From assembly GCA_016210825.1 (NCBI GenBank), contig JACQTM010000200.1:1-16843 (forward strand): a DNA stretch of 16,843 nt, in the 5' to 3' direction. Positions within the stretch are counted from its first letter, which is position 1, and each line of letters begins with the position of its first letter. The notes under the pieces are model-generated. The model did no database searches. It was not told where the DNA came from and saw only the letters and a list, made by a program, of their open reading frames with translations. Shown piece by piece: positions 14,759 to 16,843 of this stretch. A program made the translations under genes and the position numbers. The DNA is from Hyphomicrobiales bacterium. Lineage in GTDB: Bacteria; Pseudomonadota; Alphaproteobacteria; Rhizobiales; Xanthobacteraceae.

Positions 14759-15223
14759 ATGCCGCTCACCGATCTCGTTGCCACGACCGCGGTTATACCC
14801 GCGCTCAAGGTCAATGGCAAAAAGCAGGCGATTCAGGAAATCGCGGCGAGGGCGGCGCAGCTCAGCGGCCAGAACGAGCGCGTCATCTTCGAAACGCTGC
14901 TGCAGCGGGAGAAGCTCGGCTCGACCGGCATCGGCCACGGCATCGCCATTCCGCACGGTAAGCTGCCAAAGCTCGATCGCTTATTCGGCCTGTTCGCTCG
15001 CCTCGACCGCCCGATCGATTTCGACGCGCTCGACGGCCAGCCAGTGGACCTGATTTTCCTGTTGCTCGCTCCGGAGGGTGCGGGCGCCGACCACCTCAAG
15101 GCGTTGGCGCGCATTGCGCGACTGCTTCGCGATCCGGAGATCGCGCGCAAGCTTCGCGATTCACGCGACGCTGAAGCGCTTTATGCGGTGCTCACGATGA
15201 CGCCGTCCTCCGACGCGGCGTGA
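14759..15223 (+). CDS. ptsN: Nitrogen-regulatory PTS protein EIIA(Ntr)
   Basis: PtsN is the terminal phospho-acceptor of the nitrogen phosphotransferase chain (PtsP-PtsO-PtsN) and regulates potassium, nitrogen and stress functions by protein contacts. The 154-residue protein carries the phosphorylated histidine H66 in IGHGIAIPHGKL, and TGIGHGIAIPH and AGADHLKALARIARLL are typical of the family. The start ATG 14759 gives the usual N-terminus with no extension. It lies 151 bp after rpoN. It ends 29 bp before the convergent DUF1150 stop, with no clear terminator between. Confidence 0.95.
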   Translation: MPLTDLVATTAVIPALKVNGKKQAIQEIAARAAQLSGQNERVIFETLLQREKLGSTGIGHGIAIPHGKLPKLDRLFGLFARLDRPIDFDALDGQPVDLIFLLLAPEGAGADHLKALARIARLLRDPEIARKLRDSRDAEALYAVLTMTPSSDAA

Positions 15224-15252
15224 GCATTACCGTCAAGTTTTCTCGAATGATC

Positions 15253-15513
15253 TTAGTGGATGCTGACGGTTTCGAGCTGTTCGCTCGCGGCGTTGGCGAT
15301 CGCCGCTTCCCGCGTATCGGTCACCAGGATCGGGGTGCCGTCGGCGGCATGCAGCACGAAGACTTGCTGGCCGGGGGCCAGCATGGGAGCGTCAGGACAG
15401 AGGAACGCCACATCCTCGGAGCGGGTCGCTTTGACATAGGCGATACGCTCGCCGCCGAGCTCGGCTAGCGCTTCACGCGAAACGGCATTCTGACGCGGGG
15501 CGAAATCGGGCAT
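15253..15513 (-). CDS. DUF1150 family protein (copy 2 of a tandem pair)
   Basis: The 86-residue protein belongs to DUF1150, a small alphaproteobacterial family of unknown function often next to Hsp20 genes. Conserved parts are ALAELGGERIAYVKATRSEDV, APGQQVFVLHAADGTPILVTD and the end QLETVSIH. It is clearly a paralog of the upstream copy at 15631-15891 and has the same length. Start ATG 15513 follows GAGGAG at about 10 nt; this ribosome site can be buried in a hairpin (15524-15550). The frame is open to a TTG at 15570, but the family argues for 15513. It may be read with hsp20 or have its own promoter in the 117-bp gap. Confidence 0.88.
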   Translation of the reverse strand: MPDFAPRQNAVSREALAELGGERIAYVKATRSEDVAFLCPDAPMLAPGQQVFVLHAADGTPILVTDTREAAIANAASEQLETVSIH

Positions 15514-15523
15514 GACGCATGGG

Positions 15524-15550
15524 CTCCTCGCCCATTGGTCGGGCGGGGAG
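15524..15550 (-). promoter_or_regulatory. Hairpin hiding the ribosome site of the second DUF1150 gene
   Basis: In the minus-strand RNA, CUCCCCGCCC (15550-15541) can pair with GGGCGAGGAG (15533-15524) around a 7-nt loop, with one C/A mismatch. The 3' arm contains the GAGGAG Shine-Dalgarno sequence. The pairing is seen in the sequence; a regulatory role is inferred. Confidence 0.45.
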
Positions 15551-15630
15551 GGTGTTTCGTTCAAAGCCAAATCGAGGAAAATTCGCCTGTTTTACCGGCA
15601 CTACGGCGTAACGCCGAGGCTGTAAGCGCC

Positions 15631-15891
15631 TCAGTGCACGCTCACGGTCTCGAGCTCATGGCTCCAGGCATTCGCCACTGCGGCCTCACGGCTGTCGGTG
15701 ACGAGGATCGGCGTGCCGTCTGCGGCGTGCAGGGCGAAGAGCCGCAGTCCCGGCTGCAAAGCTGGCGCCTCAGGATAGAGGTCGTGCACATCCTCAGAGC
15801 GGATCGGCTTGACATAAGCGACCTTGCCGCCGCCGAGGACTGCGAATGCCTGCGGCGAAAGTGGTTGACGCGTGACTGGGTCGTTGGTCAT
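15631..15891 (-). CDS. DUF1150 family protein (copy 1 of a tandem pair)
   Basis: This 86-residue protein has the DUF1150 signatures LSPQAFAVLGGGKVAYVKPIRSEDV, LQPGLRLFALHAADGTPILVTDSREAA and the end ELETVSVH. Start ATG 15891 has a strong AAGGAG site 8-9 nt upstream. It lies 50 bp after hsp20 on the same strand and is very probably in its operon, so it should be heat-induced. It is more typical of the family than the second copy. No membrane segment or signal peptide is present; the function is unknown. Downstream (15604-15616, complement) a 5-bp hairpin CGGCG/CGCCG without a T run may partly end or process the transcript. Confidence 0.92.
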   Translation of the reverse strand: MTNDPVTRQPLSPQAFAVLGGGKVAYVKPIRSEDVHDLYPEAPALQPGLRLFALHAADGTPILVTDSREAAVANAWSHELETVSVH

Positions 15892-15941
15892 AGCCTCGAC
15901 TCCTTCTTGTTAATGTCCCAATAGGAATAGTGTTCCATCCT

Positions 15942-16367
15942 TCACTCGTGCGGGGTGATCTTGACCGATCGCACCACGCGCTCCGGCTCGGGGCGCGCGA
16001 GATCGATCAACAACAGTCCATGCTTCAGATCGGCGCCAAGGACGTCCATGCCGTCCGCCAGCACGAAACAGCGCTGGAATTGACGGGCGGCAATGCCGCG
16101 ATGGAGATATTGCCGGGTCTTGTCTTCCGGCTGCCGGCCGCGGATCACGAGCTGGCTTTCCTCCACGGTCACATCGAGGTGATCGAGGGTGAATCCCGCA
16201 ACCGCGAGCGTGATACGCAGCCGTTCCGGGTTGCGCTCGTCGCGCGGCAGGCGCTCGATGTTATAGGGCGGATAACCGTCGGCGGCTTTGGCAACGCGAT
16301 CAAGCGCACGCTCGATCTCGTCGAATCCGAGCAGGAACGGACTGGACAGCGAAGGCACTCGGGACAT
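15942..16367 (-). CDS. Small heat-shock protein, Hsp20/alpha-crystallin family
   Basis: The 141-residue chaperone holds unfolded proteins under heat stress in an ATP-independent way. The alpha-crystallin domain (about 35-128) begins PPYNIERL, includes LRITLAVAGFTLDHLDVTVEESQLVIRG and ends in the consensus GADLKHGLLLIDL (111-123). The sequence is closest to rhizobial IbpA/HspD-like class A proteins. ATG 16367 follows AGAGGG with a 7-8 nt gap; the longer open frame upstream is not protein-like. The leader contains a RpoH-type promoter and a ROSE-like thermometer, so control is probably both transcriptional and translational. Two DUF1150 genes follow. Confidence 0.95.
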   Translation of the reverse strand: MSRVPSLSSPFLLGFDEIERALDRVAKAADGYPPYNIERLPRDERNPERLRITLAVAGFTLDHLDVTVEESQLVIRGRQPEDKTRQYLHRGIAARQFQRCFVLADGMDVLGADLKHGLLLIDLARPEPERVVRSVKITPHE

Positions 16368-16448
16368 CTCAAAGCCCTCTGCAAGCGACTTTGACGGGGC
16401 CCTTGCGGCGCCCCATTGAAAACCGCCCGGCGAACTCGCCAGCCGGCC
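16368..16448 (-). promoter_or_regulatory. ROSE-like RNA thermometer in the hsp20 leader
   Basis: The predicted leader is about 80 nt. Its last hairpin pairs AAAG (16392-16389) with CUUU (16374-16371), and CGCU (16387-16384) with AGGG (16378-16375), leaving a bulged U (16388) and a G-G pair (16386 with 16376). This buries the AGAGGG ribosome site. The 5' arm UCGCU fits the U(U/C)GCU signature of ROSE elements, where a G-G pair and bulge make the stem melt with heat. Upstream are a GGGGC/GCCCC hairpin and a GGCG/CGCC hairpin, as in multi-stem ROSE leaders. ROSE elements are known before rhizobial hsp genes. Melting here has not been shown. Confidence 0.75.
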
Positions 16449-16454
16449 GAAATC

Positions 16455-16484
16455 AATATGGGTCGTCGGGGTTAAGTATTCAAG
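16455..16484 (-). promoter_or_regulatory. RpoH (sigma32)-type promoter of hsp20
   Basis: On the minus strand CTTGAA (complement of 16479-16484), an exact -35 consensus, and CCCATATT (complement of 16455-16462) are separated by 16 bp. This fits the heat-shock consensus CTTGAA-N13-17-CCCATNTA very well. The predicted start near 16448 leaves an 80-nt leader. Confidence 0.8.
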
Positions 16485-16514
16485 AATGCAGGATAAACCT
16501 CGCCCAGTTCGCCC

Positions 16515-16544
16515 TTGGCGATGCGGCCATGGCCCACCTATACC
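16515..16544 (+). promoter_or_regulatory. Candidate sigma70-type promoter of the TPR gene
   Basis: TTGGCG (16515-16520), an 18-bp gap, then TATACC (16539-16544). The expected start near 16551 coincides with the foot of the long hairpin at 16552. The match is moderate. Confidence 0.45.
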
Positions 16545-16551
16545 ATGCAAA

Positions 16552-16607
16552 CGCCACGCGGCGGGCCGGCAATAGCGATATCCGCCATTGCATCTCGCCG
16601 CGTGGCG
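16552..16607 (+). repeat. Long inverted repeat in the leader of the TPR gene
   Basis: A perfect 12-bp outer stem (16552-16563 with 16596-16607; arm CGCCACGCGGCG) encloses a small internal loop, a 5-bp stem GCAAT/ATTGC (16569-16573 with 16587-16591), a 1x1 mismatch and a 3-bp stem GCG/CGC around ATATC. It ends 19 bp before the ATG at 16627. No T run follows. It may be an mRNA-stabilising 5' stem-loop, an attenuator or a protein-binding dyad. Confidence 0.7.
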
Positions 16608-16626
16608 CAATATCCAACCTCGCATC

Positions 16627-16843
16627 ATGAATACGCCGACGGTCAGTCAATCGAAAGATCTTGAGCGGGCCGGCGCGCTGCTGCGGATCGGCGATATGGC
16701 TGGCGCGGCACGTGCCTGCAAGGCCATTCTGGAGACTGACGAAGAGAATTTCGGCGCCTTGCACATGCTGGGGGTCATCGAAGCGCAAAGCGGCCGATTG
16801 TCGAATGGGGAGCGTCTCTTGCACGATGCGGTCAGACTCAATC
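16627..16843 (+). CDS. TPR-repeat protein (5' part only)
   Basis: Seventy-two codons are visible before the window ends. Residues about 11-70 look like two tetratricopeptide helix-turn-helix units: ERAGALLRIGDMAGAARACKAIL, then NFGALHMLGVIEAQSGRLSNGERLLHDAVRLN. In related bacteria this type of start leads into larger proteins with a glycosyltransferase or sulfotransferase domain, which cannot be checked here. ATG 16627 gives a short polar N-terminus (MNTPTVSQS) with no signal peptide; no strong ribosome site is seen. The gene is divergent from hsp20 and its leader holds a long hairpin. Confidence 0.8.
   Translation, partial: MNTPTVSQSKDLERAGALLRIGDMAGAARACKAILETDEENFGALHMLGVIEAQSGRLSNGERLLHDAVRLN

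Overview
This 16.8 kb window looks like chromosomal core DNA from an alphaproteobacterium of the Hyphomicrobiales, probably near the Bradyrhizobium/Rhodopseudomonas/Nitrobacteraceae group. The evidence is a C4-type 5-aminolevulinate synthase, DUF2948 and DUF1150 proteins, the lptC-lptA-lptB-rpoN-ptsN cluster, a ROSE-like RNA thermometer before an Hsp20 gene, and the high GC content. I see no insertion sequence, phage gene or CRISPR array. The one clear repeat is a palindromic intergenic element after murA. The taxonomic placement rests on family recognition from memory, not on a search.

Layout. Positions 1-1843 hold a divergent signalling pair: the N-terminal part of a membrane sensor kinase with a solute-symporter module (minus, cut by the window edge) and a FixJ/LuxR-type response regulator (plus), separated by a 340 bp region with dyad symmetries. 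Next on the minus strand come hemA, with an FNR/FixK-type box placed as for class II activation, and tRNA-Thr(GGT). On the plus strand follow a small basic protein, murA, the palindromic repeat and a DUF2948 gene. queG and a glutathione S-transferase-like gene lie on the minus strand, uppP on the plus strand and an NDUFA9-like NAD-binding gene on the minus strand. A strong sigma70-type promoter then drives tRNA-Leu(CAG), which is followed after only 22 nt by a short RNase D gene.

From about 10.5 to 15.2 kb the envelope/regulation cluster lptC, lptA, lptB, rpoN, ptsN runs on the plus strand. The ribosome hibernation gene often found between rpoN and ptsN is absent here. From 15.25 to 16.5 kb a minus-strand heat-shock unit holds hsp20 and two DUF1150 paralogs. 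It is preceded by a near-consensus RpoH (sigma32) promoter and a leader that can fold into a ROSE-type thermometer hiding the Shine-Dalgarno sequence. A divergent gene for a TPR protein starts at 16627 and runs off the end; its presumed mRNA would begin at the base of a long hairpin.

How the parts connect: murA, uppP and the lpt genes all serve envelope building (peptidoglycan precursor, lipid carrier recycling, lipopolysaccharide transport). rpoN and ptsN link nitrogen control to the phosphotransferase system. queG, rnd and the two tRNA genes concern tRNA. The regulatory sequences are the most interesting content: the RpoH plus ROSE double control of hsp20, the FNR/FixK box of hemA, the stem-loop leader of the TPR gene and the dyads between the two signalling genes. 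No wholly new system is evident.
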